This document shows positions 26,682-41,390 of a stretch of DNA of 64,000 nt, piece by piece. Position 1 is the first letter of the stretch, and every line of letters begins with the position of its first letter. The notes beneath the pieces were generated by a model. The model was not told the DNA's origin and made no database searches. It worked only from the letters and a program-made list of their open reading frames with translations. Source of the stretch: Bombus terrestris. Lineage: Eukaryota; Arthropoda; Insecta; Hymenoptera; Apidae. The DNA is taken from the NCBI RefSeq assembly GCF_910591885.1, contig NW_025963556.1, forward strand, positions 1,922,001 through 1,986,000, in the 5' to 3' direction. Made by a program: the position numbers and the translations under genes.

Positions 26682-28760
26682 TTCGTTTTAACGTACAACG
26701 TTATATAGAATTACGATATAACGCACAACGTTATATCGTATTACGTTATAACTTATCATGTCATGTAGTATTACGTTATAACATATGACTTTATGTAGTA
26801 TTACGTTATTACGAATAACGTTATATTGTGTAACTTTATAACGTATGACCTTATGTTGTATTACGTTATATCGTATAAAGACATGTAGTATTACGTTATA
26901 ACGTATGACGTCATGTGGTATTACGTTATTACGAATATCGTAATATTGTATTACTTTATGACGTATGACGTCATGTAGTATTACTATATGACGTATGACG
27001 TCATGTAGTATTACTATATGACGTATGACGTCATGTAGTATTAGGTTATAACGTATGAAGTTATGTATTATTACGATATAACGTATGACGTTAAGCAGTA
27101 TTAGGTTATAACGTATGACGTTATGTAGTATTAGGTTATAACGTATGGCGTTATGTAGTATTACGATATAACGTATGACGTTATGCAGTACTACGTTATA
27201 ACGTATGACGTTATGTAGTGTTACGTTATAATGTATGACGTTATGTAGCATTACGGTATTTCGAACAACGTTGTATTGTGTTACTTTATAACGTATGACG
27301 TTATGTAGTGTTACGTTATAACGTATGACGCCGTGTAGTATTACGTTATAAGTATAACATTATGTAGTATCACGTTATAGCGTATGACGTCATGTAGTAT
27401 TACGTTATTACGAATATCGTAATATTGTGTTACTTTATGACGTATGACGTCATGTAATATTGCTTTATGACGTATGACGTCATGTAGTATTTCCTTATAA
27501 CGTATGACGTTATGTAGTATTACGATATAACGTATGACGTTATGCAGTACTACGTTATAACGTATGACTTTATGTAGTGTTACGTTATAACGTATGACGT
27601 TATGTATTAGTACGATATAACGTATGACGTTATGCAGTATGAGGTTATAACGTATGACGTCATGTAGTTTTGCGTTATAACGTATGACGTCATGTAGTAT
27701 TAGGTTATAACGTATGCCGTCATGTAGTATTACGTTATAACATATGACGTCATGTAGTAATACGATATAACGTACAACGTTATATAGAATTACGATATAA
27801 CGCACAACGTTATGTCGTATTACGTTATAACGTATCATGTCATGTAGTATTACGTTATTACGAATAACGTTATATTGTGTTACCTTATAACGTGTGACCT
27901 TTTGTTGTATTACGTTATAACGTATAAAGGCATGTAGTATTACGTTGTAACGTATGACGTCATGTAGTATTACTTTATGACGTATGACGTCATGTAGTAT
28001 TATGTTATAACATATGCCGTCATGTAGTATTACGTTATAACATATGACGTCATGTAATATTACGATATAACGTACAGCGTTATATAGAATTACGATATAA
28101 CGCACAACGTTATGTCGTATTACGTTATACCGTATGACGTTATATTGTGTTACTTTATGACGTATGACGTCATGTAGTATTACTTTATGACGTATGCCGT
28201 CATGTAGTATTACGTTATAACATATGACGTCATGTAGTAATACGATATAACGTACAACGTTATATAGAATTACGATATAACGCACAACGTTATGTCGTAT
28301 TACGTTATAACGTATCATGTCATGTAGTATTACGTTATAACTTATGACGTTATGGAGTATTACGTTATTACGTATGACGTCATGTGGTATTACGTTATTA
28401 CGAATAACGTTATATTGTGTTATTTTATAACGTATGACCTTATGTTGTATTACGTTATAACGTATAAAGGCATGTAGTATTACGTTGTTACGTACGGCGT
28501 CATGTAGAATTACGTTATAACGTATTCCGTCATGTAGTATTACGTTATAACATATGACGTCATGTAGTATTACGATATAACGTACAACGTTATATAGAAT
28601 TACGATATAACGCACAACGTTATGTCGTATTACGTTATAACTTATCATGTCATGTAGTATTACGTTATAACGTATGACGTTATGTAGTATTACGTTATTA
28701 CGAATAACGTTATATTGTGTAACTTTATAACGTATGACCTTACGTTGTATTACGTTATAA
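26682..28760. repeat. alpha module 3
   Basis: A standard alpha that shares ttatatcgtataaag (26,867) with alpha 2 and lacks the atatcccg change. The anchor is at 27,248 and the 29-bp unit near 27,350. Confidence 0.9.
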
Positions 28761-30640
28761 CGTATGACGTCATGTAGTATTACTTTATGACGTATGACGT
28801 CATGTAGTATTACTTTATGACGTATGACGTCATGTAGTATTACTTTATGACGTATGACGTCATGTAGTATTACTTTATGACGTATGACGTCATGTAGTAT
28901 TTCGTTATAACGTATGACGTTATGCAGTATTACGATATAACGTATGACGTTATGCGGTATTAGGTTATAACTTATGACGTTATGGAGTATTACTTTATGA
29001 CGTATGACGTCATGTAGTATTACTTTATGACGTATGACGTCATGTAGTATTACTTTATGACGTATGACGTCATGTAGTATTACTTTATGACGTATGACGT
29101 CATGTAGTATTACTTTATGACGTATGACGTCATGTAGTATTACTTTATGACGTATGACGTCATGTAGTATTACTTTATGACGTATGACGTCATGTAGTAT
29201 TTCGTTATAACGTATGACGTTATGCAGTATTACGATATAACGTATGACGTTATGCAGTATTGGGTTATAACGTATGACGTCATGTAGTATTACTTTATGA
29301 CGTATGACGTCATGTAGTATTACTTTATGACGTATGACGTCATGTAGTATTACTTTATGACGTATGACGTCATGTAGTATTACTTTATGACGTATGACGT
29401 CATGTAGTATTACTTTATGACGTATGACGTCATGTAGTATTTCGTTATAACGTACGACGTTATGCAGTATTACGATATAACGTATGACGTTATGCGGTAT
29501 TAGGTTATAACTTATGACGTTATGGAGTATTACGTTATAACGTATGACGTCATGTGGTATTACGTTATTACGAATAACGTTATATTATGTTACGTCATGT
29601 AGTATTACTTTATGACGTATGACGTCATGTAGTATTACTTTATGACGTATGACGTCATGTAGTATTACTTTATGACGTATGACGTCATGTAGTATTACTT
29701 TATGACGTATGACGTCATGTAGTATTACTTTATGACGTATGACGTCATGTAGTATTACTTTATGACGTATGACGTCATGTAGTATTACTTTATGACGTAT
29801 GACGTCATGTAGTATTACTTTATGACGTATGACGTCATGTAGTATTACTTTATGACGTATGACGTCATGTAGTATTACTTTATGACGTATGACGTCATGT
29901 AGTATTTCGTTATAATGTATGACGTTATGCAGTATTACGATATAACGTATGACGTTATGCGGTATTAGGTTATAACTTATGACGTTATGGAGTATTACGT
30001 TATAACGTATGACGTCATGTGGTATTACGTTATTACGAATAACGTTATATTATGTTACGTCATGTAGTATTACTTTATGACGTATGACGTCATGTAGTAT
30101 TACTTTATGACGTATGACGTCATGTAGTATTACTTTATGACGTATGACGTCATGTAGTATTACTTTATGACGTATGACGTCATGTAGTATTACTTTATGA
30201 CGTATGACGTCATGTAGTATTACTTTATGACGTATGACGTCATGTAGTATTACTTTATGACGTATGACGTCATGTAGTATTACTTTATGACGTATGACGT
30301 CATGTAGTATTACTTTATGACGTATGACGTCATGTAGTATTACTTTATGACGTATGACGTCATGTAGTATTACTTTATGACGTATGACATCATGTAGTAT
30401 TACTTTATGACGTATGACGTCATGTAGTATTACTTTATGACGTATGACGTCATGTAGTATTTCGTTATGACGTATGACGTTATGCAGTATTACGATATAA
30501 CGTATGACGTTATGCAGTATTAGGTTATAACGTATGACGTCATGTAGTATTACTTTATGACGTATGACGTCATGTAGTATTACTTTATGACGTATGACGT
30601 CATGTAGTATTACTTTATGAGGTATGACGTCATGTAGTAT
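28761..30640. repeat. linker containing the 14.7-kb duplication junction, no gene
   Basis: It begins as an alpha-to-beta linker. Near 28,986-28,994 a separator ending ggagtattac is joined to actttatg C units instead of acgttata. From there it follows 14,252-15,901, with tacgacg at 29,452, ttataatgtatg at 29,914 and gacatcatg at 30,388. A tattgggtt variant near 29,258 is not in the first copy. Confidence 0.88.
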
Positions 30641-32719
30641 TTCGTTTTAACGTACAACGTTATATAGAATTACGATATAACGCACAACGTTATATCGTAT
30701 TACGTTATAACTTATCATGTCATGTAGTATTACGTTATAACATATGACTTTATGTAGTATTACGTTATTACGAATAACGTTATATTGTGTAACTTTATAA
30801 CGTATGACCTTATATTGTATTACGTTATAACGTATAAAGACATGTAGTATTACGTTATAACGTATGACGTCATGTGGTATTACGTTATTACGAATATCGT
30901 AATATTGTATTACTTTATGACGTATGACGTCATGTAGTATTACTATATGACGTATGACGTCATGTAGTATTACTATATGACGTATGACGTCATGTAGTAT
31001 TAGGTTATAACGTATGAAGTTATGTATTATTACGATATAACGTATGACGTTAAGCAGTATTAGGTTATAACGTATGACGTTATGTAGTATTAGGTTATAA
31101 CGTATGGCGTTATGTAGTATTACGATATAACGTATGACGTTATGCAGTACTACGTTATAACGTATGACGTTATGTAGTGTTACGTTATAATGTATGACGT
31201 TATGTAGCATTACGGTATTTCGAACAACGTTGTATTGTGTTACTTTATAACGTATGACGTTATGTAGTGTTACGTTATAACGTATGACGCCGTGTAGTAT
31301 TACGTTATAAGTATAACATTATGTAGTATCACGTTATAGCGTATGACGTCATGTAGTATTACGTTATTACGAATATCGTAATATTGTGTTACTTTATGAC
31401 GTATGACGTCATGTAATATTGCTTTATGACGTATGACGTCATGTAGTATTTCCTTATAACGTATGACGTTATGTAGTATTACGATATAACGTATGACGTT
31501 ATGCAGTACTACGTTATAACGTATGACTTTATGTAGTGTTACGTTATAACGTATGACGTTATGTATTAGTACGATATAACGTATGACGTTATGCAGTATG
31601 AGGTTATAACGTATGACGTCATGTAGTTTTGCGTTATAACATATGACGTCATGTAGTATTAGGTTATAACGTATGCCGTCATGTAGTATTACGTTATAAC
31701 ATATGACGTCATGTAGTAATACGATATAACGTACAACGTTATATAGAATTACGATATAACGCACAACGTTATGTCGTATTACGTTATAACGTATCATGTC
31801 ATGTAGTATTACGTTATTACGAATAACGTTATATTGTGTTACCTTATAACGTGTGACCTTTTGTTGTATTACGTTATAACGTATAAAGGCATGTAGTATT
31901 ACGTTGTAACGTATGACGTCATGTAGTATTACTTTATGACGTATGACGTCATGTAGTATTATGTTATAACATATGCCGTCATGTAGTATTACGTTATAAC
32001 ATATGACGTCATGTAATATTACGATATAACGTACAGCGTTATATAGAATTACGATATAACGCACAACGTTATGTCGTATTACGTTATACCGTATGACGTT
32101 ATATTGTGTTACTTTATGACGTTTGACGTCATGTAGTATTACTTTATGACGTATGCCGTCATGTAGTATTACGTTATAACATATGACGTCATGTAGTAAT
32201 ACGATATAACGTACAACGTTATATAGAATTACGATATAACGCACAACGTTATGTCGTATTACGTTATAACGTATCATGTCATGTAGTATTACGTTATAAC
32301 TTATGACGTTATGGAGTATTACGTTATTACGTATGACGTCATGTGGTATTACGTTATTACGAATAACGTTATGTTGTGTTATTTTATAACGTATGACCTT
32401 ATGTTGTATTACGTTATAACGTATAAAGGCATGTAGTATTACGTTGTTACGTACGGCGTCATGTAGAATTACGTTATAACGTATTCCGTCGTGTAGTATT
32501 ACGTTATAACATATGACGTCATGTAGTATTACGATATAACGTACAACGTTATATAGAATTACGATATAACGCACAACGTTATGTCGTATTACGTTATAAC
32601 TTATCATGTCATGTAGTATTACGTTATAACGTATGACGTTATGTAGTATTACGTTATTACGAATAACGTTATATTGTGTAACTTTATAACGTATGACCTT
32701 ACGTTGTATTACGTTATAA
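30641..32719. repeat. alpha module 4
   Basis: It is the duplicate of alpha 1, sharing gtttgacg (32,122) and tatgttgtgtt (32,370). It differs from it by accttatattg near 30,818, gcagtactacg near 31,143 and gtcgtgtag near 32,488. Confidence 0.9.
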
Positions 32720-33354
32720 CGTATGACGTCATGTAGTATTACTTTATGACGTATGACGTCATGTAGTATTACTTTATGACGTATGACGTCATGTAGTATT
32801 ACTTTATGACGTATGACGTCATGTAGTATTACTTTATGACGTATGACGTCATGTAGTATTTCGTTATAACGTATGACGTTATGCAGTATTACGATATAAC
32901 GTATGACGTTATGCGGTATTAGGTTATAACTTATGACGTTATGGAGTATTACGTTATAACGTATGACGTCATGTGGTATTACGTTATTACGAATAACGTT
33001 ATATTATGTTACGTCATGTAGTATTACTTTATGACGTATGACGTCATGTAGTATTACTTTATGACGTATGACGTCATGTAGTATTACTTTATGACGTATG
33101 ACGTCATGTAGTATTACTTTATGACGTATGACGTCATGTAGTATTACTTTATGACGTATGACGTCATGTAGTATTACTTTATGACGTATGACGTCATGTA
33201 GTATTTCGTTATAACGTATGACGTTATGCAGTATTACGATATAACGTATGACGTTATGCAGTATTAGGTTATAACGTATGACGTCATGTAGTATTACTTT
33301 ATGACGTATGACGTCATGTAGTATTACTTTATGACGTATGACGTCATGTAGTAT
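32720..33354. repeat. alpha-to-beta linker (635 bp), no gene
   Basis: It is the duplicate of 17,981-18,615. C runs and one full plus one short separator are the only content. Confidence 0.85.
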
Positions 33355-34119
33355 TTCGTTTTAACGTACAACGTTATATAGAATTACGATATAACGCACA
33401 ACGTTATGTCGTATTACGTTATAACTTATCATGTCATGTAGTATTACGTTATAACGTATGACGTTATGTAGTATTACGTTATTACGAATAACGTTATATT
33501 GTGTAACTTTATAACGTATGACCTTATGTTGTATTACGTTATAACGTATAAAGACATGTAGTATTACGTTATAACGTATGACGTCATGTGGTATTACGTT
33601 ATTACGAATATCGTAATATTGTATTACTTTATGACGTATGACGTCATGTAGTATTACTATATGACGTATGACGTCATGTAGTATTACTATATGACGTATA
33701 ACGTCATGTAGTATTAGGTTATAACGTATGAAGTTATGTATTATTACGATATAACGTATGACGTTAAGCAGCATTAGGTTATAACGTATGACGTTATGTA
33801 GTATTAGGTTATAACGTATGGCGTTATGTAGTATTACGATATAACGTATGACGTTATGCAGTACTACGTTATAACGTATGACGTTATGTAGTGTTACGTT
33901 ATAATGTATGACGTTATGTAGCATTACGGTATTTCGAACAACGTTGTATTGTGTTACTTTATAACGTATGACGTTATGTAGTGTTACGTTATAACGTATG
34001 ACGCCGTGTAGTATTACGTTATAAGTATAACATTATGTAGTATCACGTTATAGCGTATGACGCCATGTGGTATTACGTTATTACGAATAACGTTATATTA
34101 TGTTACTTTATGACATATG
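33355..34119. repeat. beta module
   Basis: It is the duplicate of the beta at 18,616. Anchor at 33,921. Confidence 0.88.
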
Positions 34120-34718
34120 ACGTCATGTAGTATTACTTTATGACGTATGACGTCATGTAGTATTACTTTATGACGTATGACGTCATGTAGTATTACTTTA
34201 TGACGTATGACGTCATGTAGTATTTCGTTATAACGTATGACGTTATGCAGTATTACGATATAACGTATGACGTTATGCGGTATTAGGTTATAACTTATGG
34301 CGTTATGGAGTATTACGTTATAACGTATGACGTCATGTGGTATTACGTTATTACGAATAACGTTATATTATGTTACGTCATGTAGTATTACTTTATGACG
34401 TATGACGTCATGTAGTATTACTTTATGACGTATGACGTCATGTAGTATTACTTTATGACGTATGACGTCATGTAGTATTTCGTTATGACGTATGACGTTA
34501 TGCAGTATTACGATATAACGTATGACGTTATGCAGTATTAGGTTATAACGTATGACGTCATGTAGTATTACTTTATGACGTATGACGTCATGTAGTATTA
34601 CTTTATGACGTATGACGTCATGTAGTATTACTTTATGACGTATGACGTCATGTAGTATTACTTTATGACGTATGACGTCATGTAGTATTACTTTATGAGG
34701 TATGACGTCATGTAGTAT
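34120..34718. repeat. beta-to-alpha linker (599 bp), no gene
   Basis: It is the duplicate of 19,381-19,979, with cttatggcg near 34,294 and ttatgaggtatg near 34,694. Confidence 0.85.
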
Positions 34719-36797
34719 TTCGTTTTAACGTACAACGTTATATAGAATTACGATATAACGCACAACGTTATATCGTATTACGTTATAACTTATCATGTCA
34801 TGTAGTATTACGTTATAACATATGACTTTATGTAGTATTACGTTATTACGAATAACGTTATATTGTGTAACTTTATAACGTATGACCTTATGTTGTATTA
34901 CGTTATATCGTATAAAGACATGTAGTATTACGTTATAACGTATGACGTCATGTGGTATTACGTTATTACGAATATCGTAATATTGTATTACTTTATGACG
35001 TATGACGTCATGTAGTATTACTATATGACGTATGACGTCATGTAGTATTACTATATGACGTATGACGTCATGTAGTATTAGGTTATAACGTATGAAGTTA
35101 TGTATTATTACGATATAACGTATGACGTTAAGCAGTATTAGGTTATAACGTATGACGTTATGTAGTATTAGGTTATAACGTATGGCGTTATGTAGTATTA
35201 CGATATAACGTATGACGTTATGCAGTACTACGTTATAACGTATGACGTTATGTAGTGTTACGTTATAATGTATGACGTTATGTAGCATTACGGTATTTCG
35301 AACAACGTTGTATTGTGTTACTTTATAACGTATGACGTTATGTAGTGTTACGTTATAACGTATGACGCCGTGTAGTATTACGTTATAAGTATAACATTAT
35401 GTAGTATCACGTTATAGCGTATGACGTCATGTAGTATTACGTTATTACGAATATCGTAATATTGTGTTACTTTATGACGTATGACGTCATGTAATATTGC
35501 TTTATGACGTATGACGTCATGTAGTATTTCCTTATAACGTATGACGTTATGTAGTATTACGATATAACGTATGACGTTATGCAGTACTACGTTATAACGT
35601 ATGACTTTATGTAGTGTTACGTTATAACGTATGACGTTATGTATTAGTACGATATAACGTATGACGTTATGCAGTATGAGGTTATAACGTATGACGTCAT
35701 GTAGTTTTGCGTTATAACGTATGACGTCATGTAGTATTAGGTTATAACGTATGCCGTCATGTAGTATTACGTTATAACATATGACGTCATGTAGTAATAC
35801 GATATAACGTACAACGTTATACAGAATTACGATATAACGCACAACGTTATGTCGTATTACGTTATAACGTATCATGTCATGTAGTATTACGTTATTACGA
35901 ATAACGTTATATTGTGTTACCTTATAACGTGTGACCTTTTGTTGTATTACGTTATAACGTATAAAGGCATGTAGTATTACGTTGTAACGTATGACGTCAT
36001 GTAGTATTACTTTATGACGTATGACGTCATGTAGTATTATGTTATAACATATGCCGTCATGTAGTATTACGTTATAACATATGACGTCATGTAATATTAC
36101 GATATAACGTACAGCGTTATATAGAATTACGATATAACGCACAACGTTATGTCGTATTACGTTATACCGTATGACGTTATATTGTGTTACTTTATGACGT
36201 ATGACGTCATGTAGTATTACTTTATGACGTATGCCGTCATGTAGTATTACGTTATAACATATGACGTCATGTAGTAATACGATATAACGTACAACGTTAT
36301 ATAGAATTACGATATAACGCACAACGTTATGTCGTATTACGTTATAACGTATCATGTCATGTAGTATTACGTTATAACTTATGACGTTATGGAGTATTAC
36401 GTTATTACGTATGACGTCATGTGGTATTACGTTATTACGAATAACGTTATATTGTGTTATTTTATAACGTATGACCTTATGTTGTATTACGTTATAACGT
36501 ATAAAGGCATGTAGTATTACGTTGTTACGTACGGCGTCATGTAGAATTACGTTATAACGTATTCCGTCATGTAGTATTACGTTATAACATATGACGTCAT
36601 GTAGTATTACGATATAACGTACAACGTTATATAGAATTACGATATAACGCACAACGTTATGTCGTATTACGTTATAACTTATCATGTCATGTAGTATTAC
36701 GTTATAACGTATGACGTTATGTAGTATTACGTTATTACGAATAACGTTATATTGTGTAACTTTATAACGTATGACCTTATGTTGTATTACGTTATAA
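34719..36797. repeat. alpha module 5
   Basis: It is the duplicate of alpha 2. It has atatgccg near 36,050 instead of atatcccg, a private ttatacagaatt near 35,818, and accttatgttg near 36,774 where every other alpha has accttacgttg. Confidence 0.9.
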
Positions 36798-37462
36798 CGT
36801 ATGACGTCATGTAGTATTACTTTATGACGTATGACGTCATGTAGTATTACTTTATGACGTATGACGTCATGTAGTATTACTTTATGACGTATGACGTCAT
36901 GTAGTATTACTTTATGACGTATGACGTCATGTAGTATTTCGTTATAACGTATGACGTTATGCAGTATTACGATATAACGTATGACGTTATGCGGTATTAG
37001 GTTATAACTTATGACGTTATGGAGTATTACGTTATAACGTATGACGTCATGTGGTATTACGTTATTACGAATAACGTTATATTATGTTACGTCATGTAGT
37101 ATTACTTTATGACGTATGACGTCATGTAGTATTACTTTATGACGTATGACGTCATGTAGTATTACTTTATGACGTATGACGTCATGTAGTATTACTTTAT
37201 GACGTATGACGTCATGTAGTATTACTTTATGACGTATGACGTCATGTAGTATTACTTTATGACGTATGACGTCATGTAGTATTACTTTATGACGTATGAC
37301 GTCATGTAGTATTTCGTTATAACGTATGACGTTATGCAGTATTACGATATAACGTATGACGTTATGCAGTATTACGTTATAACGTATGACGTCATGTAGT
37401 ATTACTTTATGACGTATGACGTCATGTAGTATTACTTTATGACGTATGACGTCATGTAGTAT
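36798..37462. repeat. alpha-to-beta linker (665 bp), no gene
   Basis: It is the duplicate of 22,059-22,723, with gcagtattacg near 37,367 replacing gcagtattagg. Confidence 0.85.
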
Positions 37463-38227
37463 TTCGTTTTAACGTACAACGTTATATAGAATTACGATAT
37501 AACGCACAACGTTATGTCGTATTACGTTATAACTTATCATGTCATGTAGTATTACGTTATAACGTATGACGTTATGTAGTATTACGTTATTACGAATAAC
37601 GTTATATTGTGTAACTTTATAACGTATGACCTTATGTTGTATTACGTTATAACGTATAAAGACATGTAGTATTACGTTATAACGTATGACGTCATGTGGT
37701 ATTACGTTATTACGAATATCGTAATATTGTATTACTTTATGACGTATGACGTCATGTAGTATTACTATATGACGTATGACGTCATGTAGTATTACTATAT
37801 GACGTATAACGTCATGTAGTATTAGGTTATAACGTATGAAGTTATGTATTATTACGATATAACGTATGACGTTAAGCAGCATTAGGTTATAACGTATGAC
37901 GTTATGTAGTATTAGGTTATAACGTATGGCGTTATGTAGTATTACGATATAACGTATGACGTTATGCAGTACTACGTTATAACGTATGACGTTATGTAGT
38001 GTTACGTTATAATGTATGACGTTATGTAGCATTACGGTATTTCGAACAACGTTGTATTGTGTTACTTTATAACGTATGACGTTATGTAGTGTTACGTTAT
38101 AACGTATGACGCCGTGTAGTATTACGTTATAAGTATAACATTATGTAGTATCACGTTATAGCGTATGACGCCATGTGGTATTACGTTATTACGAATAACG
38201 TTATATTATGTTACTTTATGACATATG
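37463..38227. repeat. beta module
   Basis: It is the duplicate of the beta at 22,724 but keeps gtcatgtgg near 37,690. Anchor at 38,029. Confidence 0.88.
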
Positions 38228-39089
38228 ACGTCATGTAGTATTACTTTATGACGTATGACGTCATGTAGTATTACTTTATGACGTATGACGTCATGTAGTA
38301 TTACTTTATGACGTATGACGTCATGTAGTATTTCGTTATAACGTATGACGTTATGCAGTATTACGATATAACGTATGACGTTATGCGGTATTAGGTTATA
38401 ACTTATGACGTTATGGAGTATTACGTTATAACGTATGACGTCATGTGGTATTACGTTATTACGAATAACGTTATATTATGTTACGTCATGTAGTATTACT
38501 TTATGACGTATGACGTCATGTAGTATTACTTTATGACGTATGACGTCATGTAGTATTATTTTATGACGTATGACGTCATGTAGTATTACTTTATGACGTA
38601 TGACGTCATGTAGTATTACTTTATGACGTATGACGTCATGTAGTATTACTTTATGACGTATGACGTCATGTAGTATTTCGTTATAACGTATGACGTTATG
38701 CAGTATTACGATATAACGTATGACGTTATGCGGTATTAGGTTATAACTTATGACGTTATGGAGTATTACGTTATAACGTATGACGTCATGTGGTATTACG
38801 TTATTACGAATAACGTTATATTATGTTACGTCATGTAGTATTACTTTATGACGTATGACGTCATGTAGTATTACTTTATGACGTATGACGTCATGTAGTA
38901 TTACTTTATGACGTATGACGTCATGTAGTATTACTTTATGACGTATGACGTCATGTAGTATTACTTTATGACGTATGACGTCATGTAGTATTACTTTATG
39001 ACGTATGACGTCATGTAGTATTACTTTATGACGTATGACGTCATGTAGTATTACTTTATGACGTATGACGTCATGTAGTATTTCGTTAT
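38228..39089. repeat. linker leading into an alpha tail (862 bp), no gene
   Basis: It is the duplicate of 23,489-24,350, including the gtattattttatg variant near 38,553. Confidence 0.85.
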
Positions 39090-39421
39090 AACGTATGACC
39101 TTATGTTGTATTACGTTATAACGTATAAAGGCATGTAGTATTACGTTGTTACGTACGGCGTCATGTAGAATTACGTTATAACGTATTCCGTCATGTAGTA
39201 TTACGTTATAACATATGACGTCATGTAGTATTACGATATAACGTACAACGTTATATAGAATTACGATATAACGCACAACGTTATGTCGTATTACGTTATA
39301 ACTTATCATGTCATGTAGTATTACGTTATAACGTATGACGTTATGTAGTATTACGTTATTACGAATAACGTTATATTGTGTAACTTTATAACGTATGACC
39401 TTACGTTGTATTACGTTATAA
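39090..39421. repeat. truncated alpha tail, 332 bp
   Basis: It is the duplicate of 24,351-24,682, with the same breakpoint between a C run and alpha sequence. Confidence 0.85.
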
Positions 39422-40056
39422 CGTATGACGTCATGTAGTATTACTTTATGACGTATGACGTCATGTAGTATTACTTTATGACGTATGACGTCATGTAGTA
39501 TTACTTTATGACGTATGACGTCATGTAGTATTACTTTATGACGTATGACGTCATGTAGTATTTCGTTATAACGTATGACGTTATGCAGTATTACGATATA
39601 ACGTATGACGTTATGCGGTATTAGGTTATAACTTATGACGTTATGGAGTATTACGTTATAACGTATGACGTCATGTGGTATTACGTTATTACGAATAACG
39701 TTATATTATGTTACGTCATGTAGTATTACTTTATGACGTATGACGTCATGTAGTATTACTTTATGACGTATGACGTCATGTAGTATTACTTTATGACGTA
39801 TGACGTCATGTAGTATTACTTTATGACGTATGACGTCATGTAGTATTACTTTATGACGTATGACGTCATGTAGTATTACTTTATGACGTATGACGTCATG
39901 TAGTATTTCGTTATAACGTATGACGTTATGCAGTATTACGATATAACGTATGACGTTATGCAGTATTACGTTATAACGTATGACGTCATGTAGTATTACT
40001 TTATGACGTATGACGTCATGTAGTATTACTTTATGACGTATGACGTCATGTAGTAT
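39422..40056. repeat. alpha-tail-to-beta linker (635 bp), no gene
   Basis: It is the duplicate of 24,683-25,317, with gcagtattacg near 39,960 instead of gcagtattagg. This is the same change as near 37,367. Confidence 0.85.
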
Positions 40057-40821
40057 TTCGTTTTAACGTACAACGTTATATAGAATTACGATATAACGCA
40101 CAACGTTATGTCGTATTACGTTATAACTTATCATGTCATGTAGTATTACGTTATAACGTATGACGTTATGTAGTATTACGTTATTACGAATAACGTTATA
40201 TTGTGTAACTTTATAACGTATGACCTTATGTTGTATTACGTTATAACGTATAAAGACATGTAGTATTACGTTATAACGTATGACGTCATGTGGTATTACG
40301 TTATTACGAATATCGTAATATTGTATTACTTTATGACGTATGACGTCATGTAGTATTACTATATGACGTATGACGTCATGTAGTATTACTATATGACGTA
40401 TAACGTCATGTAGTATTAGGTTATAACGTATGAAGTTATGTATTATTACGATATAACGTATGACGTTAAGCAGCATTAGGTTATAACGTATGACGTTATG
40501 TAGTATTAGGTTATAACGTATGGCGTTATGTAGTATTACGATATAACGTATGACGTTATGCAGTACTACGTTATAACGTATGACGTTATGTAGTGTTACG
40601 TTATAATGTATGACGTTATGTAGCATTACGGTATTTCGAACAACGTTGTATTGTGTTACTTTATAACGTATGACGTTATGTAGTGTTACGTTATAACGTA
40701 TGACGCCGTGTAGTATTACGTTATAAGTATAACATTATGTAGTATCACGTTATAGCGTATGACGCCATGTGGTATTACGTTATTACGAATAACGTTATAT
40801 TATGTTACTTTATGACATATG
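40057..40821. repeat. beta module
   Basis: It is the duplicate of the beta at 25,318. Anchor at 40,623. Confidence 0.88.
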
Positions 40822-41390
40822 ACGTCATGTAGTATTACTTTATGACGTATGACGTCATGTAGTATTACTTTATGACGTATGACGTCATGTAGTATTTCGT
40901 TATAACGTATGACGTTATGCAGTATTACGATATAACGTATGACGTTATGCGGTATTAGGTTATAACTTATGGCGTTATGGAGTATTACGTTATAACGTAT
41001 GACGTCATGTGGTATTACGTTATTACGAATAACGTTATATTATGTTACGTCATGTAGTATTACTTTATGACGTATGACGTCATGTAGTATTACTTTATGA
41101 CGTATGACGTCATGTAGTATTACTTTATGACGTATGACGTCATGTAGTATTTCGTTATGACGTATGACGTTATGCAGTATTACGATATAACGTATGACGT
41201 TATGCAGTATTAGGTTATAACGTATGACGTCATGTAGTATTACTTTATGACGTATGACGTCATGTAGTATTACTTTATGACGTATGACGTCATGTAGTAT
41301 TACTTTATGACGTATGACGTCATGTAGTATTACTTTATGACGTATGACGTCATGTAGTATTACTTTATGAGGTATGACGTCATGTAGTAT
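40822..41390. repeat. beta-to-alpha linker (569 bp), no gene
   Basis: It is the duplicate of 26,083-26,681, one C unit shorter in the run just after the beta module. This is the only length difference I found between the two 14.7-kb copies. Confidence 0.87.

Larger units (their letters stand above)
14252..28990. repeat. 14.7-kb super-repeat, first copy
   Basis: This block contains alpha, beta, alpha, beta, an alpha tail, beta and alpha modules with their linkers. Position 14,712 (acgtacgacg variant), the gacatcatg variant near 15,649, gtttgacg near 17,383 and every module start recur exactly 14,739 bp downstream. The boundary was placed where 28,991 onward begins to match 14,252 onward. The shared rare variants show a segmental tandem duplication and not independent similarity. 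Confidence 0.9.
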